Shown piece after piece: positions 17,033 through 25,346 of a stretch of DNA of 64,000 nucleotides (positions are counted from its first letter, which is position 1; every line of letters begins with the position of its first letter). Location of the stretch: assembly GCF_026626635.1 (NCBI RefSeq), contig NZ_JAPNKA010000001.1, positions 2,108,001 to 2,172,000 of the forward strand. The letters run 5' to 3'. The translations under genes were made by a program, and so were the position numbers. The notes under the pieces are model-generated. The model was not told where the DNA came from, made no database searches, and saw nothing but the letters and a program-made list of their open reading frames with translations. Origin of the DNA: Archangium lansingense (GTDB taxonomy: Bacteria; Myxococcota; Myxococcia; Myxococcales; Myxococcaceae).

Positions 17033-18331
17033 TCAGCGCAACCAACCAATGAAGCCCTGCAGGGGACGGCCCAGTTGGGACACAGGAGCATCCACCCGGA
17101 CACTGGCGGCGATCAGCTCCTCCAGGGACGTGCTGGCCTCGAAGCGTGAGCGCTCGGCCACGAGGAGTGACTCGAAGGAGTGGAGCGCACACCCGTCCCT
17201 GTCCTGCGGGTGGCGCGCGACCACGGCCATCAGCACGTACGCATCGTCGGGGGAGAGCTCGAGCACCAGCAGCCAGGGGTGCTCCGTGCGCCGCTCCACC
17301 CGGGGCGAGCTCCCGCCCACCTCCAGGCGGTAGAGCACGGGCGGTGGCGTCCGGAAGATACACTCGGCTCCGCGGTAGGTGGTGATGTAGGCCACCGGCT
17401 GCCCATGCATCCAGGCCACGCGCTGCACGAGGAAGGAGCTGAAGTCCTGGGGAACCACCAGCTCCTGGCCATCCCACAGGGGGGGCCCGAGCTTGTCTCC
17501 CCAGCGAAGCATGGAGGGAAGCAGGAGCAGATGCTGGCCATCCGGGGACAGGGAACCCTGCGCGGGAAGGGCCCGCGTGCTCTCCCCGGAGCCTAGCCGC
17601 AGGGTGACGAAGTCACCGACCCCCCAGGGCGTGAACTCAGGTGGAGACGGAGTCTCGCGCTCGAAAGTGAAGTAGAACTCCCCCCGCTCCACGGACCAGC
17701 CCCGGGGTTCAAATGACGACCCGCGCTCCGGCCACTGGAACAAGGTCTCCCGGCGGCCGGAGGCGAGCTCCACGGCGTCGACGATGGCCAGGGGATGGCG
17801 TGTCCGGGAGCGGGGCTTCTTCTCATAGGAATACAGCACGTACGCCACCCGGCTTCCATCCGAGGACCAGAGGATGGGCCCGGCACGGATGACTCCCTCG
17901 GGGGGGAGGTGTTCGCGCAGGTCCACGAGCAGGTGGCGGCCCGAGCCGTCGGCGTTCACGACCCAGAGCAGACTCCATCCCCCGATGGTGTTGGCGTCTG
18001 GGTTTTCGGCGGTCTCGACATAGGCCACCTGGCGCCCATCTGGAGAGATGGCCACACCCGTCCATCCCAGCTCATGCCCGCCGAGCATCTCGGAGACCAC
18101 CCGGCCTGACCGGGTCAACGCGTAGCCTGCGTCTCCCAAGGGCGTGCGGACCCACAGGTTCGACTGATGCAGTTGCAGGAGCCACGGCCCCGTCCCCATC
18201 CGGCCAGGGGTGGGCGCGGGCTCCGGCACGACGGCCTCCCTCGTCTGACGAGGACCCCTGCACCCAAGGAAGAGGAGCAGCAAGGCCAGGACGGCCATGG
18301 ACTCCGCACGGTTGAGACGCTTGCGTTCCAT
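17033..18331 (-). CDS. Lipoprotein with TolB/WD40-like beta-propeller
   Basis: A 432-residue predicted lipoprotein. The signal peptide ends in a good lipobox with Cys24 (FLGC). The body contains repeated TolB/PD40-type phrases: 'GVAISPDGRQVAYVETAE', 'LWSSDGSRVAYVLYS', 'GSLSPDGQHLLLLPS' and 'LELSPDDAYVLMAV', which mark blades of a beta-propeller. Such propellers are non-catalytic binding platforms in the periplasm. The promoter side faces the small secreted protein at 18518. No partner gene is linked on its strand. The family is broad, so no specific role is assigned. Confidence 0.8.
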   Translation of the reverse strand: MERKRLNRAESMAVLALLLLFLGCRGPRQTREAVVPEPAPTPGRMGTGPWLLQLHQSNLWVRTPLGDAGYALTRSGRVVSEMLGGHELGWTGVAISPDGRQVAYVETAENPDANTIGGWSLLWVVNADGSGRHLLVDLREHLPPEGVIRAGPILWSSDGSRVAYVLYSYEKKPRSRTRHPLAIVDAVELASGRRETLFQWPERGSSFEPRGWSVERGEFYFTFERETPSPPEFTPWGVGDFVTLRLGSGESTRALPAQGSLSPDGQHLLLLPSMLRWGDKLGPPLWDGQELVVPQDFSSFLVQRVAWMHGQPVAYITTYRGAECIFRTPPPVLYRLEVGGSSPRVERRTEHPWLLVLELSPDDAYVLMAVVARHPQDRDGCALHSFESLLVAERSRFEASTSLEELIAASVRVDAPVSQLGRPLQGFIGWLR

Positions 18332-18517
18332 CTGCTTCCTCCAAGGCCCCTGGTGCGAGGCGTTCGGTGCCGCGCCCGGGCAGACGCTCTACCTCGCCCC
18401 CGAGCAGCGCGTGCGCATCTGGTAGAACAGGGCAGGGGAGGCTGGGATGGGCAGGCCGCCGGGCAACGGCCCATCCCGAACCACGGTGCTCCCGGCCCCC
18501 ACGAACTGGAGACAATA

Positions 18518-18796
18518 ATGCCTCGTCTGCTGTTGAGCCTTCTTCTGGTGTCCACGGTGTCGTTCGCGCAGGAGGGAATCATCGTCGAACAGACGGTGGA
18601 GACCCGCGTGGGCAAGCTCCAGGTCCAGAGCGGAGAGGAGAGCAGCGACCGCGAGCTTTTCCTCGAGGGCAAGCGCATCTACAAGAACGAAGGCAAGCAC
18701 CTGGGCGTCGTGAAGGTGTTCCACACGCGCAACGGCGAGGTGGTGCTGCTGCGGGAGAACTTCGGCGGCTCGGGGTATCAGATCGTGGAGAAGTGA
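18518..18796 (+). CDS. Small secreted protein, unknown function
   Basis: A 92-residue protein with a clear signal peptide (residues 1-17, cleavage before Gln18 in 'SFAQEG'). The mature part of about 75 residues is rich in charged residues with a likely all-beta pattern ('ELFLEGKRIYKNEGKHLGV', 'NGEVVLLRENFGGSGY'). The ATG at 18518 is preceded by 'ctggagac', a reasonable ribosome site. GC at third positions is high, as in its neighbours, which supports real coding. I do not recognise a family. It would be exported to the periplasm. Confidence 0.7.
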   Translation: MPRLLLSLLLVSTVSFAQEGIIVEQTVETRVGKLQVQSGEESSDRELFLEGKRIYKNEGKHLGVVKVFHTRNGEVVLLRENFGGSGYQIVEK

Positions 18797-18842
18797 GCCT
18801 GCCCCGGTTTGTGGCTCTTCGCGGTCTGTGTGAGCGACTTGC

Positions 18843-18926
18843 TCACGCGGCGAGCAGGACGCGACGGTGCAGCAAGTCGAAGCTGGCGCGGCCGTACATC
18901 TGGCGCTTGCTGAGTTTGAGCTTGCT
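18843..18926 (-). mobile_element. Remnant of an ISL3-type transposase (C-terminal tail only)
   Basis: On the minus strand 27 codons ending in TGA read 'SKLKLSKRQMYGRASFDLL' followed by 'HRRVLLAA'. This matches the conserved end of ISL3-family transposases, where 'N-K-L-K-L-x-K-R-x-M-Y-G-R' is typical. Nothing upstream in any minus frame continues the transposase and no terminal inverted repeats were seen, so only the 3' tail survives. It marks an old insertion or recombination between the small secreted protein and the GMC oxidoreductase. Confidence 0.6.
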
Positions 18927-19044
18927 ACTCCACGCCGGTGAGTGAAGAACAGTGGCACCGCCTCACACCCGGGTAGTGGTGCACTGTCGTGGCGGTGCTC
19001 TTCCTGGCTCTCCGACTCCACTCTCTCAGAAAGGTAGAACTCCC

Positions 19045-20673
19045 ATGAGTAGGAACATGAAGTCCCCCGACATGAAAGGGCTTCTCCAGACGGCGGCGGC
19101 CGGCCGGTACTCCCGGCGCGACCTGCTGAAGCTGCTGGGTCTTTCGGGCGCGGCGCTCGCGATGCCCACGCTCATCGGCTGCTCGGACTCCACCGAGTAC
19201 GACTACATCATCATCGGTGCCGGCTCCTCGGGCTGTACCCTGGCCGCCCGGCTCCTCACCGACTCGGACGCGCGCGTCCTGCTCATCGAGGCGGGAGGCA
19301 CGAACGACCGCGAGGAGATCCGGGACTTCACCCAGTCCTACCGGCTGACCCAGCCGGGCGCCGAGACCGACTGGGCCTTCAAGTCCGAGCCGCAAGCGGC
19401 GTTGAAGGGCAAGACCCAGTCCTACTCCTGCGGCCGGGTGCTCGGCGGCAGCAGCGCCATCAACGGCATGGTCTGGGTTCTCGGCAACCGGGCCGACTAC
19501 GACGGGTGGGCCGCGGCCGGGTGCTCCGGCTGGGACTTCGCCAGCGTCCAGCCCTCCTTCCAGGCCCTGAGCGGGCCCATCCGCCCCTCGAACGCACTGA
19601 CCTCTCGTCACTCGTTGTCCCAGGCCATCGTCCAGGCCGCCGTCAACCTCGGCTACCCCTTCAACGAGGACTACAACGGCGACAACCAGCTCGGCGCTAC
19701 CTATAGCCAGCTCAACGTGGTGGAGGGCATCCGCCAGGACGCCTTCTCCGCCTTCGTCTCGCAGCACCTGGCCAACCCCCGGCTCACGCTCATGATGAAT
19801 GCCTGGGTGAAGCGCCTCTCCTTCGATGGCTCGAAGAAGCTCGACCGCGTCATCATCGACCAACAGGGCGGGGAGATGTCCGTGCGGGCCAGGCGCGAGG
19901 TCATTGTCTGCACCGGCACCATCCAGACGCCCCAGCTCCTGATGCTCTCGGGCATCGGCGCTTCGGCGGAGCTCGGGGCCCACGGCATTCCCGTGGTGGC
20001 CAACGTGCCGGGCGTGGGGAAGAACCTGCATGACCACCTGGTCTCGGTGGCGGTGCGGAAGCTGCGCCAGCCCGAGCCCGCCGCCCACACCACCACCATG
20101 GACGTGAACCTCTTCGCCGGCAACGGGCCCCGCCCGGGGTCCCCGAAGTTCCAGGTCCAGTCGTATTACATGCGCTACGGCTGGGGCTCCTATCCCTCCG
20201 AGGCACTCGCCCTGGGTCTCATCAACCTGCACCCGACGAGCCGCGGCACCGTGAAGCTGCGCTCGGCGGACTACCGGGACGCCCCCATCATCGATCCGAA
20301 CTTCCTGAGCACGGACGAGGACATCGCCAACCAGCTCGAGGGCTACAAGCTCGTTCGCCAGCTCCTCGGGTCGCCGGGCCTGCGCGACGCGGTGGAGGAC
20401 GTGGAGCACTCGCCGGGCCCCGGCATCGTCACCGACGAGCAACTGGTGGAGGCCCTCCGTCAGTATTCCGAGTCCGACTTCCACTCGGTGGGGACGTGCA
20501 AGATGGGCACGGATGAGCTGGCCGTGGTGGATCCGCAGCTGCGCGTGCGAGGTGTCCAGGGCCTGCGGCTGGCGAGCGCGGCGATCATGCCTATCATCAC
20601 CTCGGGCAACACCAACGCGCCCGCGATGATGGTCGGCGACCGCTGCGGACGGCTCATTCTCGAGAAGGCCTGA
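19045..20673 (+). CDS. GMC-family FAD oxidoreductase, Tat-exported lipoprotein
   Basis: A 542-residue GMC oxidoreductase. The N-terminus has a twin-arginine motif (Ser23-Arg24-Arg25-Asp-Leu-Leu) and then a lipobox-like 'LIGC' with Cys46, so it is probably exported folded with FAD and anchored as a lipoprotein. The FAD motif is GAGSSG at 58-63. GMC signatures follow: 'CGRVLGGSSAINGMVWVLG', 'GTIQTPQLLMLSGIG', and the C-terminal 'HSVGTCKMG' and 'NTNAPAMMVGDRC'. The family oxidises alcohols of sugars, sterols or other small molecules; the substrate is unknown. The ATG at 19045 is chosen for the upstream 'aaggta'. Confidence 0.9.
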   Translation: MSRNMKSPDMKGLLQTAAAGRYSRRDLLKLLGLSGAALAMPTLIGCSDSTEYDYIIIGAGSSGCTLAARLLTDSDARVLLIEAGGTNDREEIRDFTQSYRLTQPGAETDWAFKSEPQAALKGKTQSYSCGRVLGGSSAINGMVWVLGNRADYDGWAAAGCSGWDFASVQPSFQALSGPIRPSNALTSRHSLSQAIVQAAVNLGYPFNEDYNGDNQLGATYSQLNVVEGIRQDAFSAFVSQHLANPRLTLMMNAWVKRLSFDGSKKLDRVIIDQQGGEMSVRARREVIVCTGTIQTPQLLMLSGIGASAELGAHGIPVVANVPGVGKNLHDHLVSVAVRKLRQPEPAAHTTTMDVNLFAGNGPRPGSPKFQVQSYYMRYGWGSYPSEALALGLINLHPTSRGTVKLRSADYRDAPIIDPNFLSTDEDIANQLEGYKLVRQLLGSPGLRDAVEDVEHSPGPGIVTDEQLVEALRQYSESDFHSVGTCKMGTDELAVVDPQLRVRGVQGLRLASAAIMPIITSGNTNAPAMMVGDRCGRLILEKA

Positions 20674-20710
20674 GCCTCGCTTCTTGAAGTCTCGGCGCCA
20701 GGGTTACTCG

Positions 20711-20748
20711 CCGGGCGGAGCCACTTCGTCCCATGGCTCCGCCGGGCC
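20711..20748. terminator. Strong hairpin between convergent genes
   Basis: A 14-bp inverted repeat (20711-20724 against 20735-20748) with one mismatch and a 10-base loop. It lies between the stop of the GMC gene at 20673 and the end of the trypsin-like gene at 20763. No clear T-run follows on either strand, so it may be a bidirectional transcription barrier or an mRNA 3'-end stabiliser. Confidence 0.5.
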
Positions 20749-20762
20749 CTCTCTCGAGCGCC

Positions 20763-21686
20763 CTACCTGACACTACTGAGAGATTTGATCTGCGTGCTGA
20801 TCCAAGGAATGTAGTTGGAGACCCGGGTGTAGACGCCGGGCAAGCCCGCCCTCGCACAGCCAACGCCAAAGCTCGTGATTCCCTGGAGTACGTATTTGGA
20901 ACCAGACTTCATGACCAGCGGCCCTCCGCTGTCACCCTGGCATGCGTCCTTGCCCCCTTGGGAGTACCCAGCCCCGAGCATCGCCAACGGGTCGATGAGG
21001 ATCCCTTGACTCGCATACGCGCTGGCCAGAGCCCGAGAATTGACGGTGGGAACCCCCACTTGCATCAAGATGCTGGAAGTGTCGTATCCACCCTCCCTCG
21101 TCAGTCCCCACCCCGCGACCGTCGCTTCCGTGTTGTCTGGAACCATCTCCCCAGAGGCCGGGAGGCAAACGGGCAGGATCGCAGCTCCAGAACTGAGTTG
21201 AGGGCCAGGAGAGAGACTATTGGGGCGTGGCGCGACGGGGGTCTGGCCGCACCCCCCACCGCTGAACTTGATGGGCCTTTCGAGCTTGAGGACAGCGATA
21301 TCGTTCATCGTCGTGTCCGGGTCGTAGGCCGGGTGATAGACCGAGCGCGCCACGCGGACAGAGGTCTGCCCGGATGATGGCTGATAAAAGTCATGGGCCC
21401 CTGCGACCGCATAGACGCCGGAAATACCATCCGCGACACAATGGGCAGCAGTGAGAATGATATCGCTCTCCTCCTTGGGGCCTACCCTCACAATGGAGGC
21501 ACCACAGAAGTGACTTGCGCCTTGCTGCAGGCTGACAATCCACGGGAAGGAGTGGGGACGGGCCTCGATTCCTCCCACGATCTCCTGGTCCATGCGGCCC
21601 ACCGCATCGGCCTCGTCCATGTCCATCTCCCCCCCGCCACACCCCAGAAGACTGACCGCGACGACCACTCCGCTCACGAAGCGCAA
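20763..21686 (-). CDS. Trypsin-like serine protease (S1A), lipoprotein
   Basis: A 307-residue S1A protease. I chose the TTG at 21686 because AGGAGG lies five bases before it; a TTG at 21704 in the same frame lacks a ribosome site. The signal peptide ends in lipobox 'LLGC' (Cys16). The mature protease begins at 'IVGG' (about residue 36), so a short propeptide must be cleaved for activation. The triad is His82 (TAAHC), Asp129 (NDIAVL) and Ser253 (GDSGGPL); Asp247 sits at the base of the specificity pocket, so cleavage after Lys/Arg is expected. All parts are present and the length is normal. Predatory or outer-membrane proteolysis is a reasonable guess. Confidence 0.92.
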   Translation of the reverse strand: MRFVSGVVVAVSLLGCGGGEMDMDEADAVGRMDQEIVGGIEARPHSFPWIVSLQQGASHFCGASIVRVGPKEESDIILTAAHCVADGISGVYAVAGAHDFYQPSSGQTSVRVARSVYHPAYDPDTTMNDIAVLKLERPIKFSGGGCGQTPVAPRPNSLSPGPQLSSGAAILPVCLPASGEMVPDNTEATVAGWGLTREGGYDTSSILMQVGVPTVNSRALASAYASQGILIDPLAMLGAGYSQGGKDACQGDSGGPLVMKSGSKYVLQGITSFGVGCARAGLPGVYTRVSNYIPWISTQIKSLSSVR

Positions 21687-21857
21687 GGCGCCCTCCTGTT
21701 TCAAGTGACGCGGACATGAGCAAGCCGCATGCCACGTCCATGCGGAATGCTGTCGAGGAGATACACGCGTGTCTCCGCGTCACAGCGCGCTGTTGACACG
21801 TCATGACACGACAGCGGAGGGGGATGACGCGTCAACCGCCCTGACACAGGGGGGGAG

Positions 21858-22040
21858 CACTATGCCGCTGAGCCCGTCTTCGTCCCGCGTCCGGGCAGCC
21901 GGGCCGAGTACGACGCGACGCGCGACAGGACCTACATGGCCATCCTGGATGCGCGGTCACCCGAGGCCGGTCCCCGGGCGCGTGTCTGGTTTGAACATCC
22001 ATTTCCCTTCACATTCCATGGCACGTGGATGCCCGCGTGA
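21858..22040 (+). pseudogene. Possible 3' remnant of a lost gene
   Basis: Within the 504-base gap between the protease and the PilY1-like gene, one plus frame reads 61 codons to TGA at 22038 with strong G/C at third positions up to about 22003 ('EPVFVPRPGSRAEYDATRD' then 'RTYMAILDARSPEAGPRARVW'). After that the codon bias is lost. There is no start codon or 5' part. It looks like the tail of a decayed enzyme gene, possibly a sugar-kinase-type C-terminus, but I cannot identify it. The remaining sequence of the gap shows no gene. Confidence 0.3.
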
Positions 22041-22190
22041 CGCCCCTCTTCTCGCGGGATTCGATCTTTCCAGGATGACGGGTATCGCGCGAATCACATT
22101 GGTTCCGGAGGCTGATTGATGTATTAATGGCAGCGTATCGCTGCTGTAGGCAGACAGGCTTGTTCGGGTTGACCTTCAGGAGCCAGCGAT

Positions 22191-23909
22191 ATGCGAAGTG
22201 ATTCGTTCAAAAGGGAAGGTTCCTTGAAAAAGAAGACGCTTAGCTCATGGCTGGGATTGACGGTGGGGCTGGTGGCTGGGGTTGTGCAAGCGGCGACCCC
22301 CGGCAACGCCCTGTTCGTGCTGGACAACCACACCTCCATGCAGGACTACCCCGAGTACCTCCCGGAGGCCTTCACGCCAGGGTATTACCCGACGCCCACG
22401 GATCCCGCCCCAGGAGATCTCGGAGGGGACGGGTCTGCGGGATACAATATCAATACAGGGTGCTCGGATCCTGCGCTGGTTGCCGCGATGAGCTGGTTCG
22501 ACAAGGACAGCTCGGATCCCGCCCAGAATGGCTCCGTCGCCGTCGATGCGGACAGCGACCTGGGTTCGTCTTTCTTCGAACCCAATCAATTCTATCAATC
22601 CCGTGGACGGCGCCTGGGTTGGCAGACGGAGGAGTACCCCTACGCGGTCTCCGCCGACTTCCGCTCGCTGAACTCCTACGGTGACGCGTTCTCCGCCTGC
22701 TACACGGTTCCTAACTGGTCGTCCGACTACTTCTTCTCTCCCATCATCGACGAGTGCATGGCGTGTCTGGCCACCAAGGGCTGGTGGCGCGGCCCCATCG
22801 TGTCCGCCAAGACGGCGCCCGGGCTCAATGGTCCTTCCCAGGTGGTGGGCCAACCCCCCCTGCCCCCCGAGGCCTTCCGCAAGTGGGTCATCAGTGGCCG
22901 CGTGCTCAACGTGCGTCCTCCCAAGTTCGTGACGGCGCGCAAGGCCCTCAAGGACGTGCTCTCCGTGGTGACCGACAAGCGCCTGGGCGTGGCCACCCAG
23001 GGCCAGGATCAGGGGTGGTTCGATCCCCCCTCCCTCGTCAAGGGGATGAGCCCGGCGTGTGACAAGTCCTCGCCCACCATCGACGAGGTTGCGCTCAATC
23101 GGCCCGCGCTGAAGAGTGCCGTCAACAACATTCGTTTCAACAACCCGGATCGCAACCTGGGCGAGGCGCTGTTCGGCCTGGGGGCGTATTTCTCCTCGCA
23201 GGTGCAGGACGGGCGGTGGGCCAGCTGGTTCGCACAGCCCATCAACCCGGGCTGGGGTTGGCCGGGCTGCTGCGATGGGGGCACCACGGACAATCCCGAC
23301 ACAGGCCAGCCAGGTTCGACCTGGGCCGGCTCACCCGACGAGTGGCTGAAGGCGCCCTACTCGGACCCGGTGTACGGCAACCTGCCGGGCCAGCCCTGGG
23401 AGGGGACGGGCAACGACAAGTCCATCTGCTCCGGCGACCAGGCTACCTCGATCGTCGTGCTGACGGACGGCACGCCCCGCTACGAGGACAACTCGGTTCC
23501 CATCACCCGGATGATGAGCCTGCTCATCGCCCAGGGGGCGCGGCACCCGGATGGGACGCTGGTGCAGTTCAATCCCACGGGCTCACCCGTGGGGGGCATC
23601 AACTACTGCGGCGACGCGCCCAAGCTCCCTTCGGGGACCTACACCGCGGCGGACTGCGACTACACCAGCTACAACTGGCCCACGGGCCTGAGCGCGGGGA
23701 ACAAGAACTTCATGGACGACGTGGCGTTCTTCCTGTCCCACTCGGACCTGCGGGGTGACACGACGGGCGACCAGACGGTCCGCACGTCCGTGGTCGGCTT
23801 CGGGGACCAGAGTCCCATGCTCTACAGCATCTCCAAGGCGGGCCAGGGCACGTTCACCCGCGCGGACACATTGACCGCGATCAAGACGGGCCTCCTGAAC
23901 AGCCTGTAG
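22191..23909 (+). CDS. PilY1-like vWA-domain protein lacking the beta-propeller
   Basis: A 572-residue exported protein. It starts with ATG at 22191 after 'aggag'; a signal peptide ends near residue 35 (VVQAA). The next segment 'ALFVLDNHTSMQDYPEYLP' and later 'ICSGDQATSIVVLTDGTPR' are the first strand and the Asp-Gly strand of a PilY1/vWA-type domain. The metal site is degenerate: Asp45-Asn-His47-Thr-Ser49 has His where Ser is normal. Many Cys and Trp residues suggest disulfides. PilY1 proteins of type IV pili are usually over 1000 residues with a C-terminal beta-propeller; here the chain stops before it, and no propeller-coding sequence follows. It may be a natural short paralog acting in adhesion or pilus biogenesis. 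Confidence 0.7.
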   Translation: MRSDSFKREGSLKKKTLSSWLGLTVGLVAGVVQAATPGNALFVLDNHTSMQDYPEYLPEAFTPGYYPTPTDPAPGDLGGDGSAGYNINTGCSDPALVAAMSWFDKDSSDPAQNGSVAVDADSDLGSSFFEPNQFYQSRGRRLGWQTEEYPYAVSADFRSLNSYGDAFSACYTVPNWSSDYFFSPIIDECMACLATKGWWRGPIVSAKTAPGLNGPSQVVGQPPLPPEAFRKWVISGRVLNVRPPKFVTARKALKDVLSVVTDKRLGVATQGQDQGWFDPPSLVKGMSPACDKSSPTIDEVALNRPALKSAVNNIRFNNPDRNLGEALFGLGAYFSSQVQDGRWASWFAQPINPGWGWPGCCDGGTTDNPDTGQPGSTWAGSPDEWLKAPYSDPVYGNLPGQPWEGTGNDKSICSGDQATSIVVLTDGTPRYEDNSVPITRMMSLLIAQGARHPDGTLVQFNPTGSPVGGINYCGDAPKLPSGTYTAADCDYTSYNWPTGLSAGNKNFMDDVAFFLSHSDLRGDTTGDQTVRTSVVGFGDQSPMLYSISKAGQGTFTRADTLTAIKTGLLNSL

Positions 23910-24023
23910 TGATTCACCGGGGGCCCTCCGCCGCCGGGCGGGGGGTCCACGGTTGTCCCAGGCGCTCAGGCCACATTTCTCCTCAAGGGCCGCGCGACGG
24001 CGCCGAGCGCGCCTCGGTACGTT

Positions 24024-24842
24024 TCAGCAACCGCCGACGTTGTGCAACCTCCGCGACCGCTGATCCCAGAGCAGAAAGCGCCCATCCTTCTCGCAGCACC
24101 CGATATAGAGGACATCACAGTGGTGCTTCTGCGCCCAATTCACATCGACATCCTTGGGGGTCACCTCGGTGCAACCCAGCGTGCGATCCGCGGGCAACGG
24201 TCCGCGGTTGCTCGGCTGGCTGCCCGGAAATGATTGCCACTTCAGACCGGACGGACTGCTCAGACCCACCCGGACCTCGGCCGCATCGTCGTACCTGAAC
24301 CGACGGAGCTCGTTCGAAAGCGTCTCCAATCGAGGGCCAGAAGGATTGGGTTCGGAGGTCAACCCCCGGGCGAGCTCCGACTGGGAGCTCAAGCCCGGTA
24401 GCGCATAGTCCACCGCGCCGTCGCAATTGAAGTCACCCTTGACTGCCTCCGGTCCTGTTGCGGATGGATCCAGGATACCGAGCGGGGTGAAGTCGGGGGC
24501 GGCCTTGCGGAGCGAGGCCTTCACGTCGGCGGGAAGCGCGGAGAGAAAACGCTCTTGTGCCTTCACGGCGTCTACCCACTGGGCCCGGGCCTCTTCCTCG
24601 GAGGCGAACCCGCTCGAGGCCCACCAGGGTTTCGCACTGGGGGCGACCGCCTCCAGAGGTGCCCCCGCATCGGCGAGCGCCGAGGGAGACGCTCCCCGGT
24701 CAGGGAGTGCCTTTGCATCCACGGCGGCTGGCGCCTCCGAAGACTTGCAATTGCTAGCCAGAGCGCCTGCCACCATCAGCCATGCGAGCGGGGTCGTGCG
24801 GAGGGGATGGCTGCGTCGATCTCGGATGGGCATGTCGCCCAT
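24024..24842 (-). CDS. Secreted, possibly lipid-anchored protein with dockerin/EF-like segment
   Basis: A 272-residue protein. The N-terminus has an Arg-rich start, a hydrophobic core 'LAWLMVAGALAS' and then Asn-Cys; the Asn before Cys is not a standard lipobox, so anchoring is uncertain. An Ala/Pro-rich linker of about 45 residues follows. A short segment 'VKGDFNCDGAVDYALPG' resembles a calcium-binding dockerin or FG-GAP loop. The C-terminal part has several cysteines ('LGCTEV', 'HHCDVLYIGCC', 'VGGC'), perhaps disulfide-bonded. A start at the second Met (residue 4) is equally possible. I do not recognise the family. Confidence 0.6.
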   Translation of the reverse strand: MGDMPIRDRRSHPLRTTPLAWLMVAGALASNCKSSEAPAAVDAKALPDRGASPSALADAGAPLEAVAPSAKPWWASSGFASEEEARAQWVDAVKAQERFLSALPADVKASLRKAAPDFTPLGILDPSATGPEAVKGDFNCDGAVDYALPGLSSQSELARGLTSEPNPSGPRLETLSNELRRFRYDDAAEVRVGLSSPSGLKWQSFPGSQPSNRGPLPADRTLGCTEVTPKDVDVNWAQKHHCDVLYIGCCEKDGRFLLWDQRSRRLHNVGGC

Positions 24843-24851
24843 CCTAAGTCA

Positions 24852-25207
24852 TCAGGCGCGCCATGCCGAGGGCTCGTCGCCGAGGTCCCGCCCGGCCAGC
24901 GCGCGCAAGGCGAGCAGCGCCGCCTCGAGGTCAGAGCGCTGGCGCATGCCCACCATCTGCTTCAACACCTCCCCGGCCTCTCGCAGCGCCTGGGCCCGGA
25001 GTGAGCAGCTCGCGCATGAAGTCCTCGCTCGAGAAGTCCACCAGTCCGCCGGGCGTCACCCCGAAGGCCGCGAGGAGTGCCTCCTTCGGGTAGCGGCGCG
25101 AGCCAAGCACCTCCGCGCTCTCGAAGCGGTAGAGCTTCGGGGCCGAGGCCCCGGAGGGCGGCGGCGAGGCAGCGGGCGCCGATGGGGTGGGAGGCGGTGT
25201 TGCACGC
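24852..25207 (-). pseudogene. Frameshifted remnant of a small hypothetical gene
   Basis: On the minus strand one frame reads 'KLYRFESAEVLGSRRYPKE' and then 'ALLAAFGVTPGGLVDFSSE' 'DFMRELL', and near 25000 the sensible reading continues one base out of frame as 'LRAQALREAGEVLKQMVGM' and then 'RQRSDLEAALLALRALAGR' to a TGA at 24852. Joining the two parts gives a coherent helical protein, so a single-base indel near 25000 breaks it. The 5' side beyond 25207 loses coding character and no start was found. The family is unknown to me. A sequencing error is possible. Confidence 0.45.
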
Positions 25208-25346
25208 GACGCATGTCGAAGTCAGCGTCCAACCCGTCGAGCGCATGGACCTCGACTCTCATCACATGAATGGAGTGCTCTCTCTATACATGAGAGGAGG
25301 TGCACGCGCTTTTCATCTCAGGATGGCTCATTTCAAGGAGATGCAC

